Translations under genes and position numbers: made by a program | Source of the DNA: DASXHY01 sp035552155 | Lineage (GTDB): Bacteria > Verrucomicrobiota > Verrucomicrobiia > Limisphaerales > DASXHY01 | Length of the DNA: 64,000 nt | Assembly (NCBI GenBank): GCA_035552155.1 | Contig: DASZLX010000046.1 | Coordinates: forward strand, 124,001-188,000 | Direction: 5' to 3' | The notes under the pieces: generated by a model | Database searches by the model: none | The model's input: the letters and a program-made list of their open reading frames with translations, nothing else | What the model was told of the DNA's origin: nothing | Shown here: in pieces, positions 55,852 to 64,000 of the stretch | How positions within the stretch are numbered: the stretch's first letter is position 1 | Layout: each line of letters starts with the position of its first letter

Positions 55852-57759
55852 ATGGCCAGAAAACTGCAATATCGAAAACTGCTCCTGCTGGGGCTGCTGC
55901 TCGGCGCCGCCTTCGGCGGACTGGGCTATCGGCTCGTCGATTTGCAATGCCTGCGCCACGACGAACTCAGCGCCAAGGCCGAATCCAACACCCGCCGCGA
56001 ATTCGTCTTCGAGCCGCGCCGTGGAGACATCCTCGATGTCAAAGGAAACGTCCTCGCCACCAGCACCTTTGCCAAAACCGTTTGCGCCGATCCGTCGCTG
56101 ATGAACGAACGCCAGGCGGACATCGTCGCGCGCACGCTCGCGCCGCTGTTGCAACTCAACGACCGCGCACTGTTCCAGCGACTGGCCACGCGCACGCGCC
56201 TAAACGACAAGGGCGAAACCAACCTCGTCCAATACGTTCGCATCAAACAACGCGTGCCCATGGATGCCTGGGTTAAAATCGAGGCCGCCCTGACCAATCT
56301 TTCCTTCGGCGTGGACGAGAAAAAACTGAACAAGACCGACCAGGCCGCCTATCGCGCGGTGCGGCAAAAGGCCATTTTCGCCGAGGATTATCCCGTGCGG
56401 GTTTATCCGAATCAATCCCTCGCCGCGCACATTTTGGGTTATGCGCAAACCGAAGACGTTGAAATCAACAGCAACGTCGTCTCTGAAATCGTCGGCACGG
56501 ACGGCATCGAAAAAACGATGGATGACAAATTGAGCGGCGTGCCCGGTTGGCGGCTCACCGAGACCGACCGGCGCGGGCGCGAACTGGTTTCGTTGCGTCA
56601 ACAGGATTTGGGCGCGTGCGATGGCCTCAACGTGGTGCTCACCATCGATTCCGTCATCCAAAACATCATGGAGACCGCGCTGGCCGATGCCATGGAAAAA
56701 CACACGCCCATCAGCATCACGGGCATCGCCATCCGCCCCAAGACTGGCGAGATCCTGGCCATGGCCACGCTGCCGAATTTCAATCCGAATAACCCCGGCG
56801 CATCTTCCGCCGACGCCCGTCGCGACCGCGTCGTGACCGACGTTGTCGAGCCGGGCTCCGTGTTCAAAATCGTGGTCATTTCCGGCGCGCTCAATGATCA
56901 CCTGGTCACGCTCAACGAAATGTTCGATTGCGAAAACGGACATTTTCCGTACGCCGGCCGCATCCTGCACGACCACGAGCCGTACGGCCAATTGTCCGTC
57001 GAACAAATCATCACCAAATCCTCCAACATCGGCGCGGCGAAGGTCGGCATCAAAATGGGCGAGGACCGCCTCTATAATTATATCAGCAGCTACGGCTTTG
57101 GCGCGCGCACCGGTCTCCCGCTTCCCGGCGAAGTCATCGGCATCTCGCGGCCGGTGAAAGACTGGAGCAAAGTTTCCGTGGCGCAAATCCCCATGGGGCA
57201 GGGCATCGCGGTCACGCGTTTGCAAATGGCCATGGCCATGTGTGCCATCGCGAATGACGGCGTTCTCATGCGCCCGATGCTGGTGAACCGGCTGGAGGAT
57301 TCGAGCGGCAACGTGGTCGTTCGTTACTCGCCGCAGTCCGTCCGCCGCATTATCAGCGAGGACGCGGACAAACAGATGATTGAAGCGCTCAAAACCGTCG
57401 TTTCGTCGGAAGGCACGGCGGTTAAGGCCGCCATGGAACATTACACCGTGGCCGGCAAAACCGGCACCGCGCAAAAAGTGGAGGGCGGCGGATACGTCCA
57501 CGGAAAATACATCGCTTCGTTCATCGGATTTTTCCCGGCGGACAATCCCGAACTGTGCATTTCCATCGTGCTGGACGAGCCGAAGGAAGGCTATTACGGC
57601 GGCCAGGTCGCCGGCCCGGTGTTCAAGGAAATCGCCGAGCGCGCCGCCAATTATTTGAATATTCGCCCGGACATCGATTACACCGCCACCGGCCAGCCCG
57701 ACGTGCTGGCCCAGGCGGCGGACAGCCGTCCGAACAAATCGCCGGTGCGCGCGCAATGA
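55852..57759 (+). CDS. ftsI: Peptidoglycan transpeptidase FtsI (PBP3 type)
   Basis: 635 residues. One membrane anchor (LLLLGLLLGAAFGGLGYRLV), a dimerisation domain (RRGDILDVKGNVLATSTFAK) and the transpeptidase with the SxxK nucleophile in VEPGSVFKIVV, SSN in IITKSSNIGAAK and KTG in VAGKTGTAQKVEG. It cross-links septal peptidoglycan. No PASTA domain. The 3' end overlaps the SIMPL gene by 4 bases. Confidence 0.96.
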   Translation: MARKLQYRKLLLLGLLLGAAFGGLGYRLVDLQCLRHDELSAKAESNTRREFVFEPRRGDILDVKGNVLATSTFAKTVCADPSLMNERQADIVARTLAPLLQLNDRALFQRLATRTRLNDKGETNLVQYVRIKQRVPMDAWVKIEAALTNLSFGVDEKKLNKTDQAAYRAVRQKAIFAEDYPVRVYPNQSLAAHILGYAQTEDVEINSNVVSEIVGTDGIEKTMDDKLSGVPGWRLTETDRRGRELVSLRQQDLGACDGLNVVLTIDSVIQNIMETALADAMEKHTPISITGIAIRPKTGEILAMATLPNFNPNNPGASSADARRDRVVTDVVEPGSVFKIVVISGALNDHLVTLNEMFDCENGHFPYAGRILHDHEPYGQLSVEQIITKSSNIGAAKVGIKMGEDRLYNYISSYGFGARTGLPLPGEVIGISRPVKDWSKVSVAQIPMGQGIAVTRLQMAMAMCAIANDGVLMRPMLVNRLEDSSGNVVVRYSPQSVRRIISEDADKQMIEALKTVVSSEGTAVKAAMEHYTVAGKTGTAQKVEGGGYVHGKYIASFIGFFPADNPELCISIVLDEPKEGYYGGQVAGPVFKEIAERAANYLNIRPDIDYTATGQPDVLAQAADSRPNKSPVRAQ

Positions 57760-58526
57760 ATACAAACTCATTCAAACCACATTTATTTGGAATGCTCGCC
57801 GGACTGTTCCTGGCGGCGGGATTGGTTTTTTCCGCCGTGCTGGGAACGACCGCCTGGGTCAAAATCCACAATTCCCAGTTCATTTCCGTAAAAGGTTCGG
57901 CCCGGAAAAATATCAAGTCGGACCTCGCGATCTGGAGCGCTAATTTTACCACCGAGGCCCCGACCCTGCTCGACGCGCAACGCCGGCTGGGAGAAGACCG
58001 CGTTAAGGTGGAGGCTTTTCTCAATCGCGAAGAAATGACGAATCATTTCTTTACCGCCATTACCATCGAGGAATTGAAATCCACTTATGAAAACGTGGTG
58101 ACGAACGGAGACGGCAGTTGGCGCGTGGTCAGTTCCCAGGAAAAAATCGCCGGCTATAAACTCAAGCAGTCGGTGCAGGCCCGGTCGGAGAACGTGGAGC
58201 GCGTGGAGCAACTGGACGGCGAATCCACCGCGCTCGTCGAACAAGGCGTGCTGCTGACCGCTGAACCGCCCCGGTTTATTTACACCAAATCCGCCGAGGC
58301 CAAGATCGAAATGCTGGCCGAAGCGACCGGAGACGCCCGCGCTCGCGCCGAGCAAATCGCCTCCCGCGGCGGCCGCGGCCTCGCCCGCCTCTACAGCGCG
58401 GACATGGGCATATTTCAAATTACGTCGCTCAACAGTTCGGAAACCAGCGGTGAGGGAATAAATGATACCACCTCGGTTGAAAAAACAATTACCGCGGTCG
58501 TCACCGCGAGTTTTGCTTTAGAGTGA
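57756..58526 (+). CDS. SIMPL-domain (DUF541) membrane-anchored protein
   Basis: 256 residues. An N-terminal membrane helix (FGMLAGLFLAAGLVFSAVLG) anchors a periplasmic SIMPL domain: FISVKGSARKNIKSDLAIWS, YKLKQSVQARSENVERVEQL and DARARAEQIASRGGRGLARL. SIMPL proteins have no settled function. Placement inside the division cluster, coupled to ftsI (4-base overlap), is unusual. Confidence 0.85.
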   Translation: MNTNSFKPHLFGMLAGLFLAAGLVFSAVLGTTAWVKIHNSQFISVKGSARKNIKSDLAIWSANFTTEAPTLLDAQRRLGEDRVKVEAFLNREEMTNHFFTAITIEELKSTYENVVTNGDGSWRVVSSQEKIAGYKLKQSVQARSENVERVEQLDGESTALVEQGVLLTAEPPRFIYTKSAEAKIEMLAEATGDARARAEQIASRGGRGLARLYSADMGIFQITSLNSSETSGEGINDTTSVEKTITAVVTASFALE

Positions 58527-58529
58527 ACA

Positions 58530-59921
58530 GTGGAAACTCGAAACCTGGAATTTATTTTGGGCGCATGCGCCGGAAAACTCGCGGCGGGATCGCCGGACCT
58601 GTTGGTCCAGCGCGTCAATACGGACTCCCGCGCCGCCCAGCCCGGTGATTTGTTCATCGCGCTCACCGGCGAGCACCATGATGGACACGAATTTTTACGG
58701 GACGTAATTCAGAAGGGCGTTGCCGCGGTTATGGTTGAAGCAAATAAAGTTCCGGCCAGCCTGCCGAAATGCGCCGTCGTCGTGGTGGAAAACACCCGCC
58801 GCGCGCTGGGGCAGCTTGCTGCCCGCTACCGCAGCGACTTTTCCCTGCCCGTCGTCGCCGTCGGCGGTTCCAACGGAAAAACCACCACCAAGGAATTGCT
58901 CGCCTCCATCCTGCGCCAGAAACTCGCCACCGTCTGGAGCGAGGCCAGCTTCAACAACGACATCGGCGTGCCGCTCACGTTGTTGCGGCTGGAAAAAAAA
59001 CATGAGGCCGGCGTCATGGAAGTCGGAACCAATCACCCCGGCGAACTCGCGCCGCTGCTCGGCATGGTCCAGCCGCGCATGGGCGTCATCACCAACATCG
59101 GCCGCGAGCACCTCGAATTTTTCAACGACCTCGCCGGCGTCGCCCAGGAAGAGGGCACCCTCGCCGAGCAGCTTCCCGCTGGCGGCGTGTTGTTCCTGAA
59201 CGGCGACAGCGAATGGACCCCGCAGATTCTTCATCGCACCCGCGCCCGCGCCGTGCGCGTCGGCGTCGGCGAAAAAAACGACTGGCGCGCCAGCCAGATC
59301 CGCATGGCGAATCAGGGTGTGGTCTTCCGCGTGGAAAGTCCGCGCGCGGATTTCTCGGGCGATTACCGCATCAATTTATTGGGCCGGCACCAGGTCATGA
59401 ACGCGCTTTTGGCCATGGCCGTGGGCGCGGAAATGGGATTGACCCGTGCCGAAATCGAACGCGGCCTGGCCGAATGCCAGCCGCCGAAAATGCGCATGCA
59501 GCTTTGGGAATCCCACGGCGTGCGTGTGCTCGACGACGCCTATAATGCCAACGCCGATTCCATGCTCGCCGCGTTGCAGACCCTGCAGGACATCCCGTGC
59601 AAAGGCCGCCGCGTGGCCGTGCTTGGCGACATGGCCGAACTCGGCTCGCACAGTGAAGAGGCGCATCTCGAAGTGGGCCGGCGCGTCGCCGAATCCGGCG
59701 TGGGGCAGCTCTTCGCCATTGGTGAAATGGCCGCGTTGATCGCCCAGGCCGCGCGCGCGGCGGGCTTGAACCGCGTGCTTGAATTTCGCGATGCCGACTC
59801 GGCGGCCTCCGCGGTGAGAAGTTTTGTCAAATCCGGCGATGTCGTTTTGCTCAAGGCTTCCCGCGCCGCGCGGCTCGAGCGGATCGCCGAGGCGTTGCGC
59901 GCCGAGGGGAGGAAAAACTGA
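58530..59921 (+). CDS. murF: UDP-N-acetylmuramoyl-tripeptide--D-alanyl-D-alanine ligase
   Basis: 463 residues. ATP-binding GGSNGKTTTKELLASI, FNNDIGVPLTLLRL, GTNHPGELAPLLGMVQP and the C-terminal DDAYNANADSMLAALQTL are MurF signatures. It adds D-Ala-D-Ala to the precursor in the cytoplasm. GTG start; its first codons (METRNLEF) coincide with an AAACTCG-type unit. Stop overlaps the mraY ATG by one base. Confidence 0.95.
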   Translation: METRNLEFILGACAGKLAAGSPDLLVQRVNTDSRAAQPGDLFIALTGEHHDGHEFLRDVIQKGVAAVMVEANKVPASLPKCAVVVVENTRRALGQLAARYRSDFSLPVVAVGGSNGKTTTKELLASILRQKLATVWSEASFNNDIGVPLTLLRLEKKHEAGVMEVGTNHPGELAPLLGMVQPRMGVITNIGREHLEFFNDLAGVAQEEGTLAEQLPAGGVLFLNGDSEWTPQILHRTRARAVRVGVGEKNDWRASQIRMANQGVVFRVESPRADFSGDYRINLLGRHQVMNALLAMAVGAEMGLTRAEIERGLAECQPPKMRMQLWESHGVRVLDDAYNANADSMLAALQTLQDIPCKGRRVAVLGDMAELGSHSEEAHLEVGRRVAESGVGQLFAIGEMAALIAQAARAAGLNRVLEFRDADSAASAVRSFVKSGDVVLLKASRAARLERIAEALRAEGRKN

Positions 59922-61105
59922 TGTTTTATTTCCTCAGCCAAAAATTGCTCGATTGGTCCGCGGGAACACCGTGGGCCGACCGGCTTTCGTTTTTGCGCCT
60001 GTTTCATTACATCACCTTTCGCAGCGCGGGCGCGGCCATCACCGCTCTGTTGTTGAGTTGGTGGCTTGGGCCCAAAGTCATCAAGTGGTTGAAGCAATTG
60101 AAATTCGGCCAGGATTACGTCGACAAAGCCGAGGAAGGCGGCGGCCTCGGCGCGCGCGTGTTGAGCAAGAAGGGCACGCCCACCATGGGCGGCATCCTGA
60201 TCATCGTCGTGCTGAATTTCACCACGCTCTTTTGGGCGGCGTGGAACCCGTTGATTGAACTGACGCTGCTCTCCGTCCTCGTGCTGACCGGATTGGGTTT
60301 CTACGACGACTACGCGAAAATCACCCAGCAAACCGGCGGCGGCACCAAGCCGCAGGTGAAATTGTGGGTGCAAATCATCCTCGCGCTGTTCGTCGCGTTT
60401 TATCTTTGGAACCTGCCGATGCATAGCTACCTGAAATTTCCCGAAAATAAGGTGCCCACGCCCTTCAATTTGGTGAGCACCCTGATGCTGCCGTTCTATA
60501 AATATCCCGTCGGCATCGGCGCCGTGCTCGGCATTCTCCTGACCTCCCTGACCATCGTGGGCAGCTCGAACGCGGTGAACCTGACCGACGGTCTCGACGG
60601 CCTTGCCATCGGCTGCACGCTCATCGTCTCGACCGTGTTCCTCGTCCTGACCTATCTCGCGGGAAATTACCGGGCCGCGGAATATCTCGGCATCCCCTTC
60701 GTGCCCGGCGCCGGCGAACTCACCGTGTTTTGCTCCGCCATGATGGGCGCCAGTTTGGGTTTCCTTTGGTTCAACTGCCATCCCGCGCAAGTCTTCATGG
60801 GCGACACCGGCTCGCTCGCCCTCGGCGGCGCGCTCGGGTTGATTGCGATTTTGATTCATCAGCCGCTCGTCCTGGTGATCGCCGGCGGCGTTTTCGTGAT
60901 GGAAGCCGTTTCCGTCATCCTGCAACGCGGCTGGTTTCGTTATACAAAAAAAAAATACGGCACCGGCCGGAGAATTTTTTTAATGGCGCCCATCCACCAT
61001 CATTTCGAGAAAAAAGGCTGGTACGAATCGCAGGTGGTGATGAGATTTTACATTTTATGCGTGCTGTTCGCGGTGGTGGCCTTGAGCACATTGAAAATCA
61101 GGTAA
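59921..61105 (+). CDS. mraY: Phospho-N-acetylmuramoyl-pentapeptide-transferase
   Basis: 394 residues, about ten membrane helices. GTPTMGGILIIVVLNFTTLF, GFYDDYAKI (catalytic Asp pair), NLTDGLDGLAIG, VFMGDTGSLALGGALG and APIHHHFEKKGWYESQVVMR are MraY motifs. It makes lipid I at the membrane. Confidence 0.97.
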   Translation: MFYFLSQKLLDWSAGTPWADRLSFLRLFHYITFRSAGAAITALLLSWWLGPKVIKWLKQLKFGQDYVDKAEEGGGLGARVLSKKGTPTMGGILIIVVLNFTTLFWAAWNPLIELTLLSVLVLTGLGFYDDYAKITQQTGGGTKPQVKLWVQIILALFVAFYLWNLPMHSYLKFPENKVPTPFNLVSTLMLPFYKYPVGIGAVLGILLTSLTIVGSSNAVNLTDGLDGLAIGCTLIVSTVFLVLTYLAGNYRAAEYLGIPFVPGAGELTVFCSAMMGASLGFLWFNCHPAQVFMGDTGSLALGGALGLIAILIHQPLVLVIAGGVFVMEAVSVILQRGWFRYTKKKYGTGRRIFLMAPIHHHFEKKGWYESQVVMRFYILCVLFAVVALSTLKIR

Positions 61106-61525
61106 CGTCACCCGCAACTGGCCGCACTTTGCAAAAATTGATGCACAAGAAAAAACAAATTGAGAATGGCGCTTTTACCGCTTGCACGCTGCGAATTTCG
61201 CTGCTAGAAACGATGAAAGACGCGGCAGAAATCGCGGCAGAACTGGCCGAGATTTTGCTCTCAACCGCTCATTCGAGCTTTGATGCATTTCAAAACGCCC
61301 GGAATTGCGGCCAAAAGCTTTGTAAAATAGTGAAATCAATTAGTTGGGGTGGCCAGGACGTCACCCCCAACATAAACGGTCAGATGACCGCCGTTCCAAG
61401 TCTGAAGATGATCAACGCCGGAATTTTCAATTTTTCGTTTCGTGCTTTTTTGAGGGAAAAGCACGAGGCGAATTACTCAATCACTCAATCCTCATTCGAG
61501 AAAGGACGCCAAGCGCGCCAAACCC
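61106..61525. other. Gap between mraY and the LysM gene, where murD is usual
   Basis: 420 bases. Two hairpins are clear: GTTGGGGTG...CACCCCCAAC (61343-61371) and CGGTCAGATGACCG (61377-61390). An open frame of 130 codons from 61141 runs through, but its composition is unlike the neighbours and it overlaps the LysM start, so it is not called. No murD remnant is recognised. Confidence 0.5.
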
Positions 61526-62308
61526 ATGAATAATCCCAATCCGTTCCTGCCCCAAAGCGCATTTTTAGAGCAAAAAAATAAAGCCCGCGCGCGCATGAAA
61601 ATCGCCGTGCTTTTTTCCATCAGCTTGAGCGTAATGGCGCTGATGGCCTTGCTCATCCAGGGCTGCCGCAAGCCCAATGACACCGCCGATAATGCCGGCG
61701 ACACCAACTCCACGCCGACCCTCCCGGCCACTCCGCCGGATGAGGCCAGCAACACGGCCATGGCGCCGCCGCCGGTGGACACCAATCCGCCCGCAGTGCA
61801 GACGCCGCCTCCGGCGCCAATGCCCGCCCCGATGGCCCCGCCAGTCGCGCAGGCGGAAGATTACACTGTCATCAAAGGTGACACCTTTGCCTCCATCGCC
61901 AAGAAATCTGGCGTGTCGACCAAGGCGATTCAGGACGCGAATCCGGGTGTCGATGCGCGGAAACTTAAAATCGGCCAGAAGCTCCACCTCCCGGCCGCGA
62001 GCTCTACGCCCGCCACTCCCGGCATGACGCCCATGGCTGAGGCCAATGCCGGCGGTGAACAGACCTACAAGGTGAAATCCGGCGACACGCTGACCAGCAT
62101 CGCTAAACATTTCCATGTCACGGTCAAAGCGATTGAGTCCGCGAATAATCTGAGCACCACCCGCATCACTGTGGGCAAAGCTCTGAAAATCCCCGGCTCC
62201 GCCGCTCCGGCGCCGGCTCCCGCGGCTCCTGCGGAAATGACCCCGCCGCCCATGGCGCCCGTGGCCACCAGCGCCCCGGCTCCGGCGTCGCCCATGCCCG
62301 CGCACTGA
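61526..62308 (+). CDS. Membrane-anchored double LysM protein
   Basis: 260 residues. A 24-residue cytoplasmic start is followed by a membrane helix (25-46) ending in LIQGC, which might act as an atypical lipobox (Cys47). A Pro/Thr-rich linker leads to LysM1 (112-156, DYTVIKGDTFASIAKKSGVS) and LysM2 (180-224, TYKVKSGDTLTSIAKHFHVT), with a Pro/Ala tail. LysM domains bind peptidoglycan sugars. Its place between mraY and ftsW suggests a division or wall-anchoring role. Confidence 0.9.
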   Translation: MNNPNPFLPQSAFLEQKNKARARMKIAVLFSISLSVMALMALLIQGCRKPNDTADNAGDTNSTPTLPATPPDEASNTAMAPPPVDTNPPAVQTPPPAPMPAPMAPPVAQAEDYTVIKGDTFASIAKKSGVSTKAIQDANPGVDARKLKIGQKLHLPAASSTPATPGMTPMAEANAGGEQTYKVKSGDTLTSIAKHFHVTVKAIESANNLSTTRITVGKALKIPGSAAPAPAPAAPAEMTPPPMAPVATSAPAPASPMPAH

Positions 62309-62453
62309 AAATTCTCCGGACGCCGGGTTACCTCAACCCGGCGTCCGGCGCTCCTTGAAATCTTTGATTTTGGATTTTTGATTTTAGTCGATTAGTGGCA
62401 CGGGCAGGCGCTCGTCCACTCACCGGCGGAAAATCAAACATCAGAAACCAAAC

Positions 62454-63566
62454 ATGAAATTCGCCGTCACAGTCCTGGTGTTTTGCGTGGCCGCCTTGCT
62501 GTCGTTGGGAATGGTGATGCTCTACAGTTCGAGCATGACCCAGGTCGGGGCGCATTACCTCATCATGCAATTGATCTGGTGCGCCATCGGCCTCGTCCTG
62601 TGTGTCGGCGCCGCCTGGCTGGATTATCGCTGGCTCAAAAAACTCGCCTGGCCGCTCCTCGGCGTGGCGATCGTTCTCCTCGCCCTGGTCATTGCGCCGC
62701 ACATCGGCCGCCGGATCAACGGCGCGAAACGCTGGTTCAGCCTCGGCCCCGTCAATCTTCAACCGTCCGAAATGGCCAAGCTCGCTCTCATCATTGCGCT
62801 CGCCTGGTATGGTGAATATTTTCAACGCAAAATGCCCACCTTCAAACGCGGCATCCTCACTCCCGGCCTTTTCATTGTGCCCGTGCTCGCCCTGATTTTT
62901 GTCGAACCCGACCGCGGCTCAACCATCCTTTTGTCCTGCGTTTGCGGCGGCATGCTCCTGCTCGCCGGCGTTCGCTTCCAATTCATCCTGCCCCCGGTCA
63001 TCGTCGGCGCCGCGGGACTCGCGTGGTCGCTCTGGCATGATCCCATGCGCCGCGAACGCATTCTCGCGTTCCTGCATCCCGAGAAATATAAAAACGGCGT
63101 CGGCTATCAATCCTGGCAGGCGATGATCGCGCTCGGCTCCGGCGGTTGGACCGGCCTGGGCCTCGGCAACGGCCGTCAAAAACTCGGCTTCGTTCCCGAG
63201 CATCACACGGATTTTATTCTTTCCATCATCGGCGAGGAACTCGGCCTGGTGGCCACTCTCCTCGTCGTTTTGACCTTCGTGATTTTTGTTATCTGCGGGC
63301 TGTACATCGCCAGCCGGGCGCGCGATGCTTTCGGCCTGCTGCTCGCCGCGGGCATCACCATGTTAATCGGCCTGCAGGCCGCCATTAACATCGGCGTCGT
63401 GACCAGCGCCCTGCCGAACAAAGGCTTGCCGCTGCCATTTATCAGCTATGGCGGCTCGAATTTGCTAGCCATGCTCACCTGTGTCGGCCTGCTGTTAAGC
63501 GTCGCCCGGCACTCGCGGGTGGAAGAATTGGCGGATGAACCCGTCGGAGAAGCGCAAACGGCATGA
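62454..63566 (+). CDS. ftsW: Peptidoglycan glycosyltransferase FtsW (SEDS family)
   Basis: 370 residues, ten membrane helices. GRRINGAKRWFSLGPVNLQP, FVEPDRGSTILLSCVCGGML, GEELGLVATLLVVLTF and GLPLPFISYGGSNLLAML are SEDS motifs. It polymerises septal glycan with FtsI. Overlaps murG by 4 bases (ATGA). Confidence 0.96.
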   Translation: MKFAVTVLVFCVAALLSLGMVMLYSSSMTQVGAHYLIMQLIWCAIGLVLCVGAAWLDYRWLKKLAWPLLGVAIVLLALVIAPHIGRRINGAKRWFSLGPVNLQPSEMAKLALIIALAWYGEYFQRKMPTFKRGILTPGLFIVPVLALIFVEPDRGSTILLSCVCGGMLLLAGVRFQFILPPVIVGAAGLAWSLWHDPMRRERILAFLHPEKYKNGVGYQSWQAMIALGSGGWTGLGLGNGRQKLGFVPEHHTDFILSIIGEELGLVATLLVVLTFVIFVICGLYIASRARDAFGLLLAAGITMLIGLQAAINIGVVTSALPNKGLPLPFISYGGSNLLAMLTCVGLLLSVARHSRVEELADEPVGEAQTA

Positions 63567-64000
63567 CGCAACCAAGTGCACCCTCGATTGCCATCGCTTG
63601 TGGCGGCACCGGCGGTCATTTGTTTCCCGGGCTGGCGGTCGCGGAGCAATTGATCAAACGCGGTTGCGCCGTCACGCTGCTCGTCTCCCCCAAGGAAGTG
63701 GACCAGCAGGCGGTGAAAATGGCGCGCGATGTGCAAATCGTCACCCTCCCCGCCGTCGGCCTGCAGAATCGCAATTACTTTTCCTTCGGCGGCAGCTTCC
63801 TGAAATCCTGGCTCGCCGCGCGCAAATGTTTTCAGCAATTCAAACCCTCCGCCGCGCTCGCCATGGGCGGATTCACCAGCGCCCCGCCGATTCTCGCCGC
63901 CCGGCAATTCGGCGCGAAAACCTTCCTGCACGAATCGAACACCATCCCCGGAAAAGCCAACCGCTGGCTTTCGCGTTTCGTCAACCAATGCTTCGTCGGC
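63563..64000 (+). CDS. murG: UDP-GlcNAc--undecaprenyl-PP-MurNAc-pentapeptide GlcNAc transferase MurG (5' part)
   Basis: 146 residues before the window ends. IAIACGGTGGHLFPGLAVAE is the nucleotide-binding G-loop of MurG, and MGGFTSAPPILAARQFGAKT and LHESNTIPGKANRWLSRFV are further MurG motifs. It converts lipid I to lipid II at the inner face of the membrane. Confidence 0.95.
   Translation, partial: MTQPSAPSIAIACGGTGGHLFPGLAVAEQLIKRGCAVTLLVSPKEVDQQAVKMARDVQIVTLPAVGLQNRNYFSFGGSFLKSWLAARKCFQQFKPSAALAMGGFTSAPPILAARQFGAKTFLHESNTIPGKANRWLSRFVNQCFVG

Noticed and set aside
61141..61533. Possible 130-codon gene between mraY and the LysM gene
   Set aside because: No motif, composition unlike neighbours, two hairpins inside, and overlap with the LysM start. 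Kept only as a note because murD is missing from this place.
1..64000. tRNA, rRNA, transposase or prophage genes
   Set aside because: None was recognised by reading. A covariance-model scan for tRNA and small RNAs would be decisive.

Overview
The window reads as a chromosomal segment of a flagellated member of the Verrucomicrobiota, probably of the Pedosphaera/Limisphaerales kind. This is inferred from a planctomycete/verrucomicrobial (PVM) type bacterial microcompartment locus, a dcw cluster with unusual insertions, weak Shine-Dalgarno signals, and many intergenic palindromes built from short tandem oligonucleotides. No rRNA, tRNA, CRISPR array, transposase or prophage was seen.

Layout. (1) 1-28,275, minus strand: an almost complete flagellar supercluster. 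In transcription order it holds two secreted or TPR proteins, an FlgN/FliT-like chaperone, an NtrC-type activator, flgB-flgC-fliE-fliF-fliG-fliH-fliI-fliJ-motE-like-fliK-flgD-(FlgD-domain paralog)-flgE-fliL-fliM-fliN-fliO-fliP-fliQ-fliR-flhB, a plus-strand zeta-toxin-like pair, then flhA-flhF-(small membrane protein)-fliA-motA-motB-(hypothetical)-flgF. Five near-identical sigma-54 promoters (GG-N10-GC, core TGGCA...TGCTAAA) lie on the flagellar sense strand, and the activator that would use them is encoded in the same cluster. (2) 28,643-29,548: an HDOD signalling protein. (3) 29,955-38,178: a microcompartment locus with a divergent DeoR regulator and a candidate operator, then PduL, three BMC-H, AckA, three BMC-P, a CoA-acylating aldehyde dehydrogenase and a class II aldolase, with an S23-type four-helix-bundle gene inside. 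The expected route is fucose/rhamnose phosphate to lactaldehyde, then acyl-CoA, acyl phosphate and acid plus ATP. (4) 38,444-42,415: a receiver-histidine kinase, dinB, a YggT-family protein and a hypothetical pair. (5) 42,453-47,128: sucD and sucC, separated by a small nucleotidyltransferase cassette and a VOC protein, then gltA. (6) 47,355-52,544: a cell-wall amidase, a cobalamin adenosyltransferase, an Ntn-hydrolase, a RibD-like reductase and queA. (7) 52,848-64,000: the division and wall cluster mraZ-(hypothetical)-rsmH-ftsL-ftsI-(SIMPL)-murF-mraY-(LysM)-ftsW-murG, without murE or murD. It is preceded by four MraZ boxes and interrupted before ftsI by a tandem pair of covarying stem-loops.

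The most notable features are the sigma-54 regulon signature, including one promoter inside fliK; the tandem structured element before ftsI; and the inverted-repeat elements made of 7-10 bp units. Those elements fill nearly every gap of the microcompartment operon, nest inside one another, and in several genes have been read through into protein termini. Translation starts are less certain than reading frames, because Shine-Dalgarno signals are weak.
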